From Janthinobacterium sp. 67 (GTDB lineage: Bacteria; Pseudomonadota; Gammaproteobacteria; Burkholderiales; Burkholderiaceae_D): DNA of 64,000 nt. The stretch is from positions 3,410,001 to 3,474,000 of the forward strand of contig NZ_PGES01000001.1 of assembly GCF_002797895.1 (NCBI RefSeq), read 5' to 3'. The position numbers and the translations under genes were made by a program. Positions 8,377 through 19,872 of the stretch are shown here, one piece after another; positions within the stretch are counted from its first letter, which is position 1; each line of letters opens with the position of its first letter. A model generated the notes under the pieces. That model did no database searches. It was not told the origin of the DNA and was given only the letters and a program-made list of their open reading frames with translations.

Positions 8377-9876
8377 TCAGTGCTGCCGGCCGGCAACGGC
8401 CCAGCGCTCCACCAGCTCGAACAAGCCCTGCGTCAGCAGGGCCAGCACGGCTGCGGGGATGGCGCCGGCCAGCAGCATGTCGTTGTCATTGAGCGCCAGG
8501 CCGATGGTGATGCGTTCGCCATAGCCGCCCGCGCCGATGAAGGCGGCGATGGTGGCCGTGCCCACGCTCATCACGGCAGCCGTTTTCACGCCCGCCAGCA
8601 TGACGGGCAAGGCCAGCGGCAAGTCCACGTGCAGCAGGCGGTCGCGCTTGTTCAAGCCCAGCGCCAGCGCCGCCATGCGCAAGCCTTGCGGCACCTGCAA
8701 GATGCCCGTGCACGTGTTGCGCACGATGGGCAACAGCGCGTACACGAATAGGGCCACCAGCGCCGGCACCGTGCCGATCATGCCCAGCACGGGGATCAAT
8801 ATCGCCAGCAGGGCCAGCGAGGGCACCGTCTGCAGCACGCCGACGAAGGCCAGCACCGTTTGCCGCAGCGGCGCCGAAAACGCCGCCAGCACGCCCAAGG
8901 GAATACCGATCAGGCACGCCAGCGCCACCGACAGCAGCACCAGGGTCAGATGCTGGCGCGTCAGGGTCCACAGATCGTCGCCGATGATTTTATCGAGCAG
9001 CTTGCCGCGCGCGGTGGACGGTTTGTTCGCCTGCGTGCCGGAAGCCAGCCACTGGCGGGCCACGTCGGAAAAACGCTTGCCGTCGATTTCCACGGCCGCA
9101 TTCATGGCGATCATGTCGCTCTCGCTGATGCGTCCTTGCAACCCCAGCAATGCCTGCCATGCCGCGGGGAAACGCTGCGGCACGTCGAGCCGGTACAACA
9201 GCATGGCGTCGTAGCGGGGAAAATACTGCTGCGTATCGGCCAGCACGCGCAAGCCGTACTGGCGTATCTTCGCATCTGTCGAATAAATGTCGATGACGTC
9301 CACCTGGCGCTGCGCCAGCGCTTCGTAGGCGATGCCGTGATCGAGCCCGCGCGGGCGCTGCGGCAAGCCATAGCGCGCGGCCAGTCCCGGCCAGCCATCG
9401 ACCCGGCCGATGAATTCATGCGACAGGCCGAATGTCAGGGCCGGGTGCTGGGCCAGTTGCGCCAGGCTGGCGATCGATTTTTCATCATGGCGCACTGCCA
9501 GCGCATAGGTATTGTTAAAGCCCAGCGGCACGGCCACGCCCAGGCCCAGCGCCGCCAGCTCGCGCCGCATCTGTTCCAGGCCGATGGCCTTGTCGTGCTT
9601 GAGGATTTCGCTGCCGATGGTGCCCATGTATTCGGCATACACGTCAATGCTGCCCGCCTGCAGCGCGGCCAGCACGATGGCCGTGTTGCCCAGGCCCTGG
9701 CGGTGCTCCGCCTTGACGTGTGGCGCGGCGCTCTGCTGGAGGATTTCGCCAAGGATGTACGATTCCGTAAAGCGCTTCGAACCCACCTTCAGGGTGCCGC
9801 CATCCTGGGCATGTGCAGGGGCGGCGGCAAAAAACAGCAACAACAGCAGGTAAGACAAGGAGTAAACAACACGCAC
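8377..9876 (-). CDS. ABC transporter permease/substrate-binding fusion of the betaine/choline/histidine (OpuB/HutXW) type
   Basis: One chain of 499 residues. A signal peptide (to about residue 23, AHAQDG) leads into a ProX/OpuBC-type binding domain (KVGSKRFTESYILGEIL, residues 30-290). A ProW/OpuBB-type permease with about six helices follows (315-490; EAA-like loop near ALALGLNKRDRLLHVDLPLALP). The start is GTG at 9876 with GGAG upstream. It lies 22 bases after hutI and so is the last gene of the hut operon. In pseudomonads a related system (HutXWV) imports histidine; that fits this context. The order binding-permease is unusual and no ATPase gene is present nearby, so the ATP-binding subunit must come from elsewhere. 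Confidence 0.85.
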   Translation of the reverse strand: MRVVYSLSYLLLLLFFAAAPAHAQDGGTLKVGSKRFTESYILGEILQQSAAPHVKAEHRQGLGNTAIVLAALQAGSIDVYAEYMGTIGSEILKHDKAIGLEQMRRELAALGLGVAVPLGFNNTYALAVRHDEKSIASLAQLAQHPALTFGLSHEFIGRVDGWPGLAARYGLPQRPRGLDHGIAYEALAQRQVDVIDIYSTDAKIRQYGLRVLADTQQYFPRYDAMLLYRLDVPQRFPAAWQALLGLQGRISESDMIAMNAAVEIDGKRFSDVARQWLASGTQANKPSTARGKLLDKIIGDDLWTLTRQHLTLVLLSVALACLIGIPLGVLAAFSAPLRQTVLAFVGVLQTVPSLALLAILIPVLGMIGTVPALVALFVYALLPIVRNTCTGILQVPQGLRMAALALGLNKRDRLLHVDLPLALPVMLAGVKTAAVMSVGTATIAAFIGAGGYGERITIGLALNDNDMLLAGAIPAAVLALLTQGLFELVERWAVAGRQH

Positions 9877-9897
9877 GCGGCGCTCCAGGGCGGATGA

Positions 9898-11124
9898 TCA
9901 ATCCGTCCAGCTTACCACCGGCGCGCGCCAGACACCGCCATGCACCACGCCCGCGCACGGGTTCAGGCCCAGCGCATACGCCAGGTCGGCGGGGCGCGCG
10001 ATGCGCCACAGGGCGAAATCGGCGCGCTTGCCCACCACCAGGCTGCCCGTCCGATCCTGCAAGCCCAGCGCGCGCGCCGCGTGGCACGTAGCACCAGCCA
10101 GCGCTTCCTGCGGTGTCAAGCGCCACAGGGTGCACGCCATGTTCATCGCCAGCAGCAAGGACGTCATCGGTGACGTGCCCGGGTTGCAATCGGTGGACAC
10201 GGCCATCGGCACGCCGGCCGCGCGCAATGCTGCCACCGGTGGCGGCTGCGTCTCACGCAAAAAGTAATACGCGCCGGGCAGCAGCACGGCCACCGTGCCA
10301 TGTTGCGCCATGGCGGCGACACCCTCGTCCGACAGGAATTCCAGATGATCGGCCGACAAGCCATCGTAACGGGCCACCAGCGCCGCGCCGCCCTGGTCCG
10401 ACAGCTGCTCCGCATGCAATTTGACGGACAGCCCCAGCGCCCGCGCCGCGTCAAACATGCGCTGCGTTTGCGCCGGCGTAAAACCGATGCGCTCGCAAAA
10501 CGCGTCAACGGCGTCGACCAGTCCATCGCCCGCCAGCCGGGGCAGCATCTGCGCGCACAGCAGCTCGATATAAGAGTCGGCCTGGCCCGCATATTCGGGC
10601 GGCAGCGCGTGCGCGCCGAGGAAGGTGGTGCGCACAGTGACCGGCAGTTGTTGCCCTATCCTGCGCGCCACGCGCAGCATCTTCGCCTCGCTGTCCGCGT
10701 CCAGGCCATAGCCGGACTTGATTTCCAGGGTCGTCACGCCCTCGGCCAGCAGCGCCAGCACGCGGGGCAGGCTTTGCCGCAGCAATTCGTCGTCGCTGGC
10801 CGCGCGCGTGGCGCGCACGGTGGACATGATCCCGCCGCCGGCGCGGCTGATGTCTTCATAGCTGGCGCCATTCAGGCGCGCCTCGAATTCGTCGCTGCGG
10901 TTGCCCGCGTGGACGATGTGCGTATGGCAGTCGATCAGGCCGGGCGTGAGCCAGCAGCCCTGGCCATCAATCAGCACCGCGCCGCTGGCCGGCAGCTCGT
11001 CGCCGGGGCCGAACCACGCGATGCGGCCATCCTTGACGGCGATGGCCGCGTCCAGCAACTCGCCATAGCCGTGTTCCATCGTGGCCAGGTGAACGTTGTG
11101 GATGACCATATCCCAGTCTTGCAT
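9898..11124 (-). CDS. hutI: imidazolonepropionase
   Basis: Amidohydrolase that opens imidazolone propionate to N-formimino-L-glutamate, third step of histidine breakdown. The metal site is plain: [14 protein letters not shown] (HxH), [16 protein letters not shown] and [10 protein letters not shown]. Length of 408 residues is standard. The ATG at 11124 has GGAGGG upstream. It follows hutD by 12 bases in the minus-strand operon. Confidence 0.95.
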   Translation of the reverse strand: MQDWDMVIHNVHLATMEHGYGELLDAAIAVKDGRIAWFGPGDELPASGAVLIDGQGCWLTPGLIDCHTHIVHAGNRSDEFEARLNGASYEDISRAGGGIMSTVRATRAASDDELLRQSLPRVLALLAEGVTTLEIKSGYGLDADSEAKMLRVARRIGQQLPVTVRTTFLGAHALPPEYAGQADSYIELLCAQMLPRLAGDGLVDAVDAFCERIGFTPAQTQRMFDAARALGLSVKLHAEQLSDQGGAALVARYDGLSADHLEFLSDEGVAAMAQHGTVAVLLPGAYYFLRETQPPPVAALRAAGVPMAVSTDCNPGTSPMTSLLLAMNMACTLWRLTPQEALAGATCHAARALGLQDRTGSLVVGKRADFALWRIARPADLAYALGLNPCAGVVHGGVWRAPVVSWTD

Positions 11125-11136
11125 GTGTTTGCCCTC

Positions 11137-11712
11137 CTAGATGAACAGGTCGACGCGGAACACGGCCGTGCGCTGCAAGGCGTCGAGCCGCCAGTCCGGC
11201 GCATCGTCGGCGTCCAGCAGCAGCGCGTCATGGCGGGCCAGCGCAAACTGCTGTTCCCCGCCGCGCGCCAGCACGTGGCCTTCGCCGGCGACGAACAGCA
11301 GGGTCGCCGCGCTGCGCCGCGCCAGCTTGCACGGCGCCGTGATTTTCTCCAGCTGGTGGCGGCAGCGGTCGCGCCGCGTCATCACATTGAAATCCGTCGT
11401 CGTCCCCTTGACCTGTGCAACCACGGCCGCCTCGCCGGGGAACCACAGCATCGGTTGCGCCGCGCTCAAGGTCACCTTGCGCGCGCCGTCCAGCGTCAGT
11501 TGCACGCTGTCGCCATCGACCAGCATCAGGCTGCGGTCGATGCCGGGAAAGCTGGAAAACGGCCCGCTGGCCGTGATCGTCGCCAGGCTGATGCGCCAGT
11601 CGAAATCGTCGAAGCCGGCACCCGGGGGAGCAATCGCGATTTCCGTCGTGCTGCCGCCGCCGTTTTTCCACGGCGCGGCGCGCAGGTATTCCTGCGGGAT
11701 GAAGGTCGCCAT
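11137..11712 (-). CDS. hutD: HutD-family protein
   Basis: Cupin-fold protein of 191 residues, seen in many hut operons and thought from pseudomonad work to moderate hut expression; its biochemistry is not settled. Typical opening: EYLRAAPWKNGGGSTTEIA, then FDWRISLATI and GIDRSLMLVDG. The ATG at 11712 shares a base with the hutF stop (TGATG), so translation is coupled. The longer frame upstream is antisense-like and is not used. Confidence 0.92.
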   Translation of the reverse strand: MATFIPQEYLRAAPWKNGGGSTTEIAIAPPGAGFDDFDWRISLATITASGPFSSFPGIDRSLMLVDGDSVQLTLDGARKVTLSAAQPMLWFPGEAAVVAQVKGTTTDFNVMTRRDRCRHQLEKITAPCKLARRSAATLLFVAGEGHVLARGGEQQFALARHDALLLDADDAPDWRLDALQRTAVFRVDLFI

Positions 11713-13088
11713 CAGAGTGCCCTCAGTTGCGCCAGGGTGCGCTTGTAGGCGCCGCCGATGGCGTCCTGCGCCACGTGGCGCCCGCCGCGTACCTGCCACT
11801 GGCCGCCGCACAGCACGTCGCGCACCAGGTTGTCGTTGCCGCAAAAGAGTACGCTGCCCAGCACATCGGCGATGGCCACGCCGCACAGGTTCACATGCGC
11901 GTCGTCGAGCACCAGCAAGTCGGCACGGCAGCCCGGCGCCAGGGCACCGAGCTTGCGCCCGGCCGCCTGCGCGCCGCCCCGCAAGGCCGTTTGCCACAGG
12001 TAGTCGCCCACATGGCGTTCATCTGGCGTGGCGGCCACATTGCGCTGCTGGCGCTGCAAGCGCTGGCCATATTCGAGCCAGCGCAATTCCTCCACCGGCG
12101 ACTGCGACACGTGGCTGTCACTGCCCACGCCGAAGCGCCCGCCGGCGGCGATGAATTCGGCCAGCGGGAACAGGCCATCGCCCAGGTTCGCTTCCGTCGT
12201 CGGGCACAGGCCCGCCACAGCGCCGCTGGCGGCCATCAGCGCCACTTCGTCCGGCTGCACATGCGTGGCGTGCACGAGGCACCAGCGTGCGTCGACGTCG
12301 ACCTGGTCGTACAGATACTGCACCGGGCGCCGGCCGCTATAGTCCAGGCACTGGCGCACCTCGCCCTGCTGCTCGGCGATGTGGATGTGGATGGGACGGT
12401 CCGCAGGCAGCGCTTGCACCACTGCGCGGATCTGCGCCACCTCGGCCGCACGCAGGGAATGTGGCGCAAAGCCCACCTCCACCTGGCCGCCGCGCTGCGG
12501 CGCCAGCGCTTCGACGATGCGCAGCACGTCATCCGCACCGGTGCGAAAGCGCGCCTGCTCGGGTTTGAGGGGCTGTGCGCCGAAACCCGCATGGCTGTAC
12601 AGCACGGGCAGCATCGTCACGCCGATGCCGCTGAGGCGCGCCGCGGCCAGCACCCGTTCGGCCGTTTCGGCGGGACGCGCATATAGCGCGCCGGCCGCAT
12701 CGCGCTGCAGGTAGTGAAATTCGCAGACAGCCGTGTAGCCATGGCGCAGGCATTCGGCAAACAGCTGCGCGGCGATGGTTTCCATCTGCTGCGGCGTGAT
12801 GTGATGCGCGAAGCGGTACATCAGCTCGCGCCAGGTCCAGAAGCTGTCCAAACCATCACCGGCGACTTCCGTCATGCCGCCCAGCGCCCGCTGGAACGCA
12901 TGCGAATGCAGGTTGACCATGCCGGGCAAGACATATTCGGCCACTTCCGCGCCAGGCGGCGCGGCGGCGTTGTCCGCCACCGCCGTCAGATCGCCGGCCG
13001 CGTCCCACTCCAGCAGCACGTCGCGGCGCCAGCCTTGCGGCAGCAGCGCGTGGCGCGCAAACAGGCAGCCGCTCAACGCGCCACCCAT
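11712..13088 (-). CDS. hutF: formimidoylglutamate deiminase
   Basis: Amidohydrolase that converts N-formimino-L-glutamate to N-formyl-L-glutamate with release of ammonia. Metal-site motifs are NLHSHAFQRALGG, HIHIAEQQGEV, HATHVQPDE and GSDSHVSQSPVEELR. Of 458 residues. The ATG at 13088 (MGGALSGCLFARHALLP) overlaps the hutG stop by 16 bases; the longer reading to 13193 is unlikely. Together with hutG it marks the two-step (formylglutamate) branch instead of direct formamide release by a formiminoglutamase. Confidence 0.94.
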   Translation of the reverse strand: MGGALSGCLFARHALLPQGWRRDVLLEWDAAGDLTAVADNAAAPPGAEVAEYVLPGMVNLHSHAFQRALGGMTEVAGDGLDSFWTWRELMYRFAHHITPQQMETIAAQLFAECLRHGYTAVCEFHYLQRDAAGALYARPAETAERVLAAARLSGIGVTMLPVLYSHAGFGAQPLKPEQARFRTGADDVLRIVEALAPQRGGQVEVGFAPHSLRAAEVAQIRAVVQALPADRPIHIHIAEQQGEVRQCLDYSGRRPVQYLYDQVDVDARWCLVHATHVQPDEVALMAASGAVAGLCPTTEANLGDGLFPLAEFIAAGGRFGVGSDSHVSQSPVEELRWLEYGQRLQRQQRNVAATPDERHVGDYLWQTALRGGAQAAGRKLGALAPGCRADLLVLDDAHVNLCGVAIADVLGSVLFCGNDNLVRDVLCGGQWQVRGGRHVAQDAIGGAYKRTLAQLRAL

Positions 13089-13861
13089 GCCACGGCCGCT
13101 TCCATCATCTGGCGCAGCAGCGGCTGCACCTGTGCCGCCAGGTCGGGCCGGTAGCCAAACGGCGCCGATTCGTCCATGTACAGGCATTGGCACATCTCCA
13201 GCTGGATCGCCTGCACGCGGCTTTCCGTCTGGCCGTAATGGCGCGTGATATGGCCGCCCTTGAAGCGGCCATTCAGCGCCACGGTAAAGTCATCCTGTGC
13301 GCGCGCAATGTCCACCACGGCGGACGTCAGGCCGCCATCGCAGCTGGCGCCATCGGCCGTGCCGAAGTTCAGGTCGGGCAGCTTGCCGTCAAAGAAGCGC
13401 GGCACGCGCGAGGCGATGGAATGGGCATCCCACAGCACCACGGCGCCATGCACGCGCAGCAGCCGGTCCAGTTCCGCGCGCAGCTGCGCGTGATACGGCG
13501 CCCAGTAGCGCTGCAGCCGATGCCGCATATCGGCCGCATCGGGCTCCTTGCCGGCCAGGTACAGCGGCTCGCGGTGGAAGGTATCGCTGGGCAGCAAGCC
13601 CGTCGTATCCTGGCCCGGATACAGATTCGTGTCCTCCTGCGGGCGATTCAAGTCGATGGTGTAGCGCGACCAGCGCGCCGACAGCACGGACGCATCCATC
13701 TCCTGCAAAAAGCCATACAGTTCGCGCAAATGCCAGTCCGTATCGGCCTTGACCAGGGCCTCGGGCGTCATGCGCGCGGCGATATCGTCCGGTATATCGG
13801 TGCCCACGTGGGGCATCGACACGAGCAGCGGGATGCTGCCTTCGTTGAAGCGGAAATCCAT
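13073..13861 (-). CDS. hutG: N-formylglutamate deformylase
   Basis: Zinc hydrolase of the N-formylglutamate amidohydrolase family; yields glutamate and formate, last step of the pathway. Family motifs are SMPHVGTDIP, ADTDWH, DLNRP, LWDAHSI and KGGHITRHYG. The ATG at 13861 has AAGGAG at the correct distance. 262 residues. Its end overlaps the start of hutF. Confidence 0.94.
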   Translation of the reverse strand: MDFRFNEGSIPLLVSMPHVGTDIPDDIAARMTPEALVKADTDWHLRELYGFLQEMDASVLSARWSRYTIDLNRPQEDTNLYPGQDTTGLLPSDTFHREPLYLAGKEPDAADMRHRLQRYWAPYHAQLRAELDRLLRVHGAVVLWDAHSIASRVPRFFDGKLPDLNFGTADGASCDGGLTSAVVDIARAQDDFTVALNGRFKGGHITRHYGQTESRVQAIQLEMCQCLYMDESAPFGYRPDLAAQVQPLLRQMMEAAVAWVAR

Positions 13862-13881
13862 GCTTGTCTCCTTGCGCCCGC

Positions 13882-15441
13882 TCAGGCGTACAGCGGGGCG
13901 AACAAATTCTTGCACGTGCTGCTCAACTCGCCATGCAGCACCATCTGCTTGGCCGCTTCGATATCGGGCGCGAAGAAGCGGTCGGCGTCGAAGAACGGCA
14001 CTTTCTGGCGCAATTGATGGTGCACGTGCTCGAGGTGCGGCGAGGTTTTCAGCGGACGGTGGAAATCGATGCCCTGCGCGGCGGCCAGCAGCTCGATGCC
14101 GACGATGACGGCCGTGTTGTGCGCCATGTCGTCCAGGCGGCGCCCGGCGAACGTGGCCATGCTCACGTGGTCTTCCTGGTTGGCGGAAGTGGGCAGGCTG
14201 TCGACGCTGGCGGGATGGGCGAGCGACTTGTTTTCCGACGCCAGCGCGGCAGCCGTCACGTGGGCGATCATGAAGCCGGAATTGACGCCGGGGTCGCGCA
14301 CGAGGAAGGGCGGCAGGCCGGAAAGCGTGGCGTCGATCAGCAGCGCGATGCGGCGTTCGGCCAGCGCGCCGATTTCCGCGATCGCCAGCGCCAGCGTGTC
14401 GGCGGCAAAGGCCACCGGCTCGGCGTGGAAATTGCCGCCCGAGACGATTTCCGCCTGCCCGTTCGGACCATCCTGGAAGATCAGCGGATTGTCCGTGACG
14501 GCATTGGCTTCAATCAGCAGGGTGCGGCCGACGTTGCCGATCAAATCGAGGCAGGCGCCCATGACTTGCGGCTGGCAGCGCAGGCTGTACGGGTCCTGCA
14601 CGCGCTCGTCGCCTTCCAGGTGCGAGGCGCGAATCGCGCTGTGCGCCACCAGTTGGCGGTACATCTGCGCGGCCAGGATTTGCCCCGGCTGCCCGCGCAC
14701 GGCATGCACGCGCGCGTCGAAAGGAGCGTCGCTGCCCTTGGCCGCATCAAGCGACAGCGCACCCGTGACCATGGCCGCTTCCAGCAGGCGCTCGGCCATG
14801 AACAAACCATGCAGCGCCAGCGCGTTCGACACTTGCGTGCCGTTGATCAGCGCCAGGCCCTCTTTCGCCGCCAGCACGACGGGCGCGATGCCCGCCTGCG
14901 CCAGCGCGTCCTGCGCCGCCATCAATTCACCGTTGACGCGCACGTCGCCCACGCCCAGCATGGCCAGGGTCATGTGCGACAGCGGCGCCAGGTCGCCCGA
15001 AGCGCCGACGGAACCCTTGGCGGGAATGGCCGGCATGATGCCCGCGTTGTACAGCGCGATCAGGGTGTCGACGATCAGCGGGCGCACGCCGGAAAAGCCG
15101 CGCGCCAGGCTGCCGATCTTCATCAGCATGATCAGGCGCACGACGGCGTCCGACAGCAGTTCGCCCGTGCCGACGGAGTGCGACAGGATCAGGTTGCGCT
15201 GCAATTGCTCGAGCTTTTCATCGGGGATGCGCGTCTTGGCCAACAGGCCGAAACCCGTGTTGATGCCGTAGGCCGCATCGCCCTTGGCGACGATGGCTTG
15301 CACGGCGGCGGCCGACGCCTCGATGACGGAGTACGCTTCGGCGGCGAGGATCAGTTTCGCGGGCGCGGCCCACACGGCGCGCAGGTCGGCCAGGGTCATC
15401 GCGCCCGGTTTCAGGGTCCAACTTTTGGAGTGCTGTGTCAT
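13882..15441 (-). CDS. hutH: histidine ammonia-lyase
   Basis: Removes ammonia from histidine to give urocanate. The Ala-Ser-Gly that forms the MIO cofactor is in [14 protein letters not shown] (residues 147-149), and YGINTGFG lies ahead of it. 519 residues. The ATG at 15441 is preferred; an in-frame GTG at 15453 would overlap the hutU stop (GTGA) and also give a plausible coupled start. Second gene of the operon. Confidence 0.95.
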   Translation of the reverse strand: MTQHSKSWTLKPGAMTLADLRAVWAAPAKLILAAEAYSVIEASAAAVQAIVAKGDAAYGINTGFGLLAKTRIPDEKLEQLQRNLILSHSVGTGELLSDAVVRLIMLMKIGSLARGFSGVRPLIVDTLIALYNAGIMPAIPAKGSVGASGDLAPLSHMTLAMLGVGDVRVNGELMAAQDALAQAGIAPVVLAAKEGLALINGTQVSNALALHGLFMAERLLEAAMVTGALSLDAAKGSDAPFDARVHAVRGQPGQILAAQMYRQLVAHSAIRASHLEGDERVQDPYSLRCQPQVMGACLDLIGNVGRTLLIEANAVTDNPLIFQDGPNGQAEIVSGGNFHAEPVAFAADTLALAIAEIGALAERRIALLIDATLSGLPPFLVRDPGVNSGFMIAHVTAAALASENKSLAHPASVDSLPTSANQEDHVSMATFAGRRLDDMAHNTAVIVGIELLAAAQGIDFHRPLKTSPHLEHVHHQLRQKVPFFDADRFFAPDIEAAKQMVLHGELSSTCKNLFAPLYA

Positions 15442-15449
15442 GTTTGCTT

Positions 15450-17159
<1,710 letters not shown>

Positions 17160-17212
17160 GCTGTCTCCTCGTAGGGTGCGAGCGGACATGCGTGGCCCGC
17201 TCAGGTGCTCCC

Positions 17213-17241
17213 AGCATAGGTTGTCTATACAACCAAGTCAA
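17213..17241 (-). promoter_or_regulatory. hut operon promoter with HutC-type operator in the spacer
   Basis: On the minus strand: -35 TTGACT (17236-17241), a spacer of exactly 17 bases, and -10 TATGCT (17213-17218). The spacer holds GGTTGT-CTAT-ACAACC (17219-17234), with GTCTATAC matching the GTNTANAC consensus of HutC/GntR-family operators. A bound repressor would cover both promoter boxes. It sits about 55 bases upstream of the hutU start. Confidence 0.8.
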
Positions 17242-17254
17242 CAGATTTTCTTTA

Positions 17255-17279
17255 GGGTCAGACCCGGCGGGTCTGACCC
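17255..17279. repeat. 11-bp perfect inverted repeat (GGGTCAGACCC)
   Basis: GGGTCAGACCC (17255-17265), a three-base loop, and GGGTCTGACCC (17269-17279) form a strong hairpin between the amidohydrolase stop and the hut promoter. No T run follows on either strand, so it may halt the upstream gene with Rho or be a dispersed palindrome. Single copy in this window. Confidence 0.7.
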
Positions 17280-17285
17280 CAGCCT

Positions 17286-18953
17286 TTATTTTTTCTCGTA
17301 CACGCGCTTGCCCGCCACCCACGTCTGCAGCACCTGCGTCTTGCCGATGGCGGCTGGCGCCACGGTAAACAGGTCCTGGTCGACGACGATGAAGTCCGCC
17401 CATTTTCCCGCTTCCAGGGTGCCGATGACCTTTTCCTGGTGCGCCGCCCACGCCGCGTCGAGCGTGAAACAGCGCAGCGCTTCCGTCACCGTCATGGCTT
17501 GCTGCGGGTACCAGCCGCCGGCCGGGAAACCTTCGCTGTTTTGCCGCGTGACGGCCGCGTGAATGCCCTCGAACGGGTTCGGCGACTCGATGGGGAAGTC
17601 CGATCCGCAGGCGATGCGCGAACCCTGCTTGAGGAAGGTGCGCCACGCATACGCGCCCTTGATGCGCTCGTGGCCCACGCGCTGCTCCGCCATGTTCTGG
17701 TCGGACGTGGCGTGTGTCGGCTGCATCGACGGCACGATGCCCAGCGCCTTGAAACGGGGGATGTCGGACAACTGCACCACCTGCGCATGCTCCATGCGGT
17801 GGCGCAGGCCCACGCTGCGGTACTGCGCGATCAAGGCCTGGTAGCCGTCGAGGATTTGATGGTTGCCCGCGTCGCCGATGGCGTGCACGTTGACCTGGTA
17901 GCCGGCGCGCATGGCTTTTTCCATCTTCGCGCGCATGACGGCGTCCGGGTAGAACAGCAGGCCACGGGTAGAGGGATCGTCGCTGTACGGTGCCAGCAGG
18001 GCCGCGCCGCGGCTGCCCAGGGCGCCGTCGGACAGCAGTTTCACGGCGCGCAAGGCGTACATGTCGCGCGCATAGCTGGTCAAGGGGCCGTTTTTCGACA
18101 GCGCGTCGAAGTCTTCCGTCGTGTCGGCAATCATGCCGTACACGCGCACCGTCAGCTTGCCGTGATCCGCATAGTCGCGGAACAGCCGGTCCTGCATCTG
18201 GCCGATGCCCGCATCGTGCACGCTGGTCAAGCCCACCTGCGACAGCTGCGCCAGTGCGCCATCGAGGGCGGCGCGGTTTTCCACGTCGCCCGGCTTGGGC
18301 AGCACGGCATCCATCAAGTCCATGGCGCTGTCGACCAGCACGCCGGTGGCATTGCCATCCGCGTCGCGGACTATCTTGCCACCCGCCGGATCCGGCGTAG
18401 TGCGCGTGATGCCGGCCAGCGCCAGCGCGCGGCTATTGGCCCAGCCCGCGTGGCCGTCGACCCGGCGCAGCCAGACGGGTCGCGCGCTTTCCGCCGCATC
18501 GAGTTCCTGGGCCGTGGGAAAGCGCCCCAGCTTCCAGATTTCCTGGTTCCAGCCGCTGCCAATGATCCAGCTGCGTTCGGGATGTGCCTTGGCGAAGTCG
18601 CCCGCGGCCTGCACGGCGGCCGGCAGCGAGGACGAACCGTACAGCATCACGCCGCTGGCAATCGTGCCCAGGCCGAACACGTGGCCATGCGCGTCGATCA
18701 GGCCAGGCAGCACGGTTTTTCCCTGCACGTCGACGTGGGTCGCGCCCTTGGCCGCCTTGCGTTTCACCTGCGCGGCGCTGCCGACGGCGAGCAGCTTGCC
18801 CGCATCGTCAAAGGCCAGCGCCGTGAAGCACACCACCTTGCCGTTTGCATCGAGCGTGTAGCCGTTGGCATTGTCGACGACGGTATCGGCGCGGGCATGG
18901 CCCAAGGCGCCCAAGCAGGCGAGAACGAGCAGGGTGCGGCGCGGGATCGACAT
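17286..18953 (-). CDS. exported YtcJ-like amidohydrolase
   Basis: Metal-dependent hydrolase of about 555 residues with a signal peptide (MSIPRRTLLVLACLGALGHARA). The amidohydrolase-3 family features are LPGLIDAHGHVFGLG, SDGALGSRGAALLAPY, NVHAIGDAGN and GSDFPIESPNPFEGIHAAV. The ATG at 18953 follows GGAG; another ATG at 18965 is possible. Relatives act in the periplasm on unknown amides or esters. It precedes the hut operon on the same strand, but the operon has its own promoter, so a link with histidine use is not supported. Confidence 0.85.
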   Translation of the reverse strand: MSIPRRTLLVLACLGALGHARADTVVDNANGYTLDANGKVVCFTALAFDDAGKLLAVGSAAQVKRKAAKGATHVDVQGKTVLPGLIDAHGHVFGLGTIASGVMLYGSSSLPAAVQAAGDFAKAHPERSWIIGSGWNQEIWKLGRFPTAQELDAAESARPVWLRRVDGHAGWANSRALALAGITRTTPDPAGGKIVRDADGNATGVLVDSAMDLMDAVLPKPGDVENRAALDGALAQLSQVGLTSVHDAGIGQMQDRLFRDYADHGKLTVRVYGMIADTTEDFDALSKNGPLTSYARDMYALRAVKLLSDGALGSRGAALLAPYSDDPSTRGLLFYPDAVMRAKMEKAMRAGYQVNVHAIGDAGNHQILDGYQALIAQYRSVGLRHRMEHAQVVQLSDIPRFKALGIVPSMQPTHATSDQNMAEQRVGHERIKGAYAWRTFLKQGSRIACGSDFPIESPNPFEGIHAAVTRQNSEGFPAGGWYPQQAMTVTEALRCFTLDAAWAAHQEKVIGTLEAGKWADFIVVDQDLFTVAPAAIGKTQVLQTWVAGKRVYEKK

Positions 18954-19011
18954 TTCCATCTCCAAGTCTTGAATGAAGAGACGAGTGTATAGAAATTGGC
19001 AAAATGGTCAA

Positions 19012-19638
19012 TCAGGCAGCGTGAGGTTCCCTTACCATCAGCCAGTAATCGCAGCCCGTGACGGCTTCCCCATACCGCCCCGCCACCACGAAACCCAGGC
19101 GGGCATAGAACGGCAGACTGCGCTCGTTGTACGTCTCCAGGAAGCACGCGGCGCCCGCCGCATCGACGGCCGCCAGGCCAGGCGCCAGCACGGACGCGCC
19201 CAGCCCCCGGCCCTGTGCGGCGGGATCGATGCCGGCGATCGACAGATACCACGCGTCCTGCAGACCATGCGGCGCCAGCGCATGCTCCATATTCCCGACG
19301 ATGGCCGTGAAATGCGCGTAGCCCTGCTCTCCCAGCAGCGTGCGCAACGCTGATTCGCGCTGCGCGTACGCGGCCTGGCGCAGGGCCGCCGGCGTGTCCG
19401 TCGTCCAGATAGCGGCGCCATTGCCCGCCCCATTGCACACCCCGTCAGCCAGGTCGACGCGGCCCGCCTGCTCCCCCTCGGCCAGCGCCAGCGCGAAGTA
19501 CGCTTCCAGCATCGCCAGCCGCGCCGCGTCATCGTCGCCGCACGCCACCGTGACGGTGCGGTAAAACGGGTCGCCGATCAGGGCGGCGGCCAGGCTGCGG
19601 GCGGCGCGGGAGGTGTCGGCGGGAGATGGACTGGACAT
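19012..19638 (-). CDS. GNAT N-acetyltransferase
   Basis: Acetyl-CoA-dependent transferase of 208 residues. The conserved A motif is AAQGRGLGASVLAPGLAAV, and C-terminal FYARLGFVVAGRY is typical. The first half (to about residue 100) is less conserved and rich in Ala and Asp. No substrate can be given. Its stop is about 60 bases from the amidohydrolase start on the same strand. Confidence 0.85.
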   Translation of the reverse strand: MSSPSPADTSRAARSLAAALIGDPFYRTVTVACGDDDAARLAMLEAYFALALAEGEQAGRVDLADGVCNGAGNGAAIWTTDTPAALRQAAYAQRESALRTLLGEQGYAHFTAIVGNMEHALAPHGLQDAWYLSIAGIDPAAQGRGLGASVLAPGLAAVDAAGAACFLETYNERSLPFYARLGFVVAGRYGEAVTGCDYWLMVREPHAA

Positions 19639-19755
19639 GGTTCTCTTTCTTTTCGTGGAAACGCCGGCATCTTAGCGCAAGCGCGCAGGCCTTGCGCCCA
19701 GTCAATACCGGCAAGGCTCCGCTGGCCTACGCTGGCGTTTTATCGCGGAGTCCCC

Positions 19756-19860
19756 ATGGCCAGCCACCATGTCATCAGCACCACCGCATGCGACGTGTTC
19801 TTCAAGCTCGTGGCCCACCAGAAGAAAAGCCTGGGCGCGCGCTTCATGAGATCTACCTCG
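19756..19860 (+). pseudogene. 5' remnant of a truncated gene at the edge of an AT-rich insert
   Basis: An ATG with GGAG 5 bases upstream begins a GC-rich coding-like stretch (MASHHVISTTACDVFFKLVAHQKKSLGARFM). After about 33 codons composition drops sharply and the frame runs antisense into the 3' end of the DUF2971 gene. The simplest reading is a host gene cut off when the low-GC segment entered. No continuation was identified with confidence beyond the insert. Family not recognised. Confidence 0.4.
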
Positions 19861-19872
19861 AAGCTATCTGCC

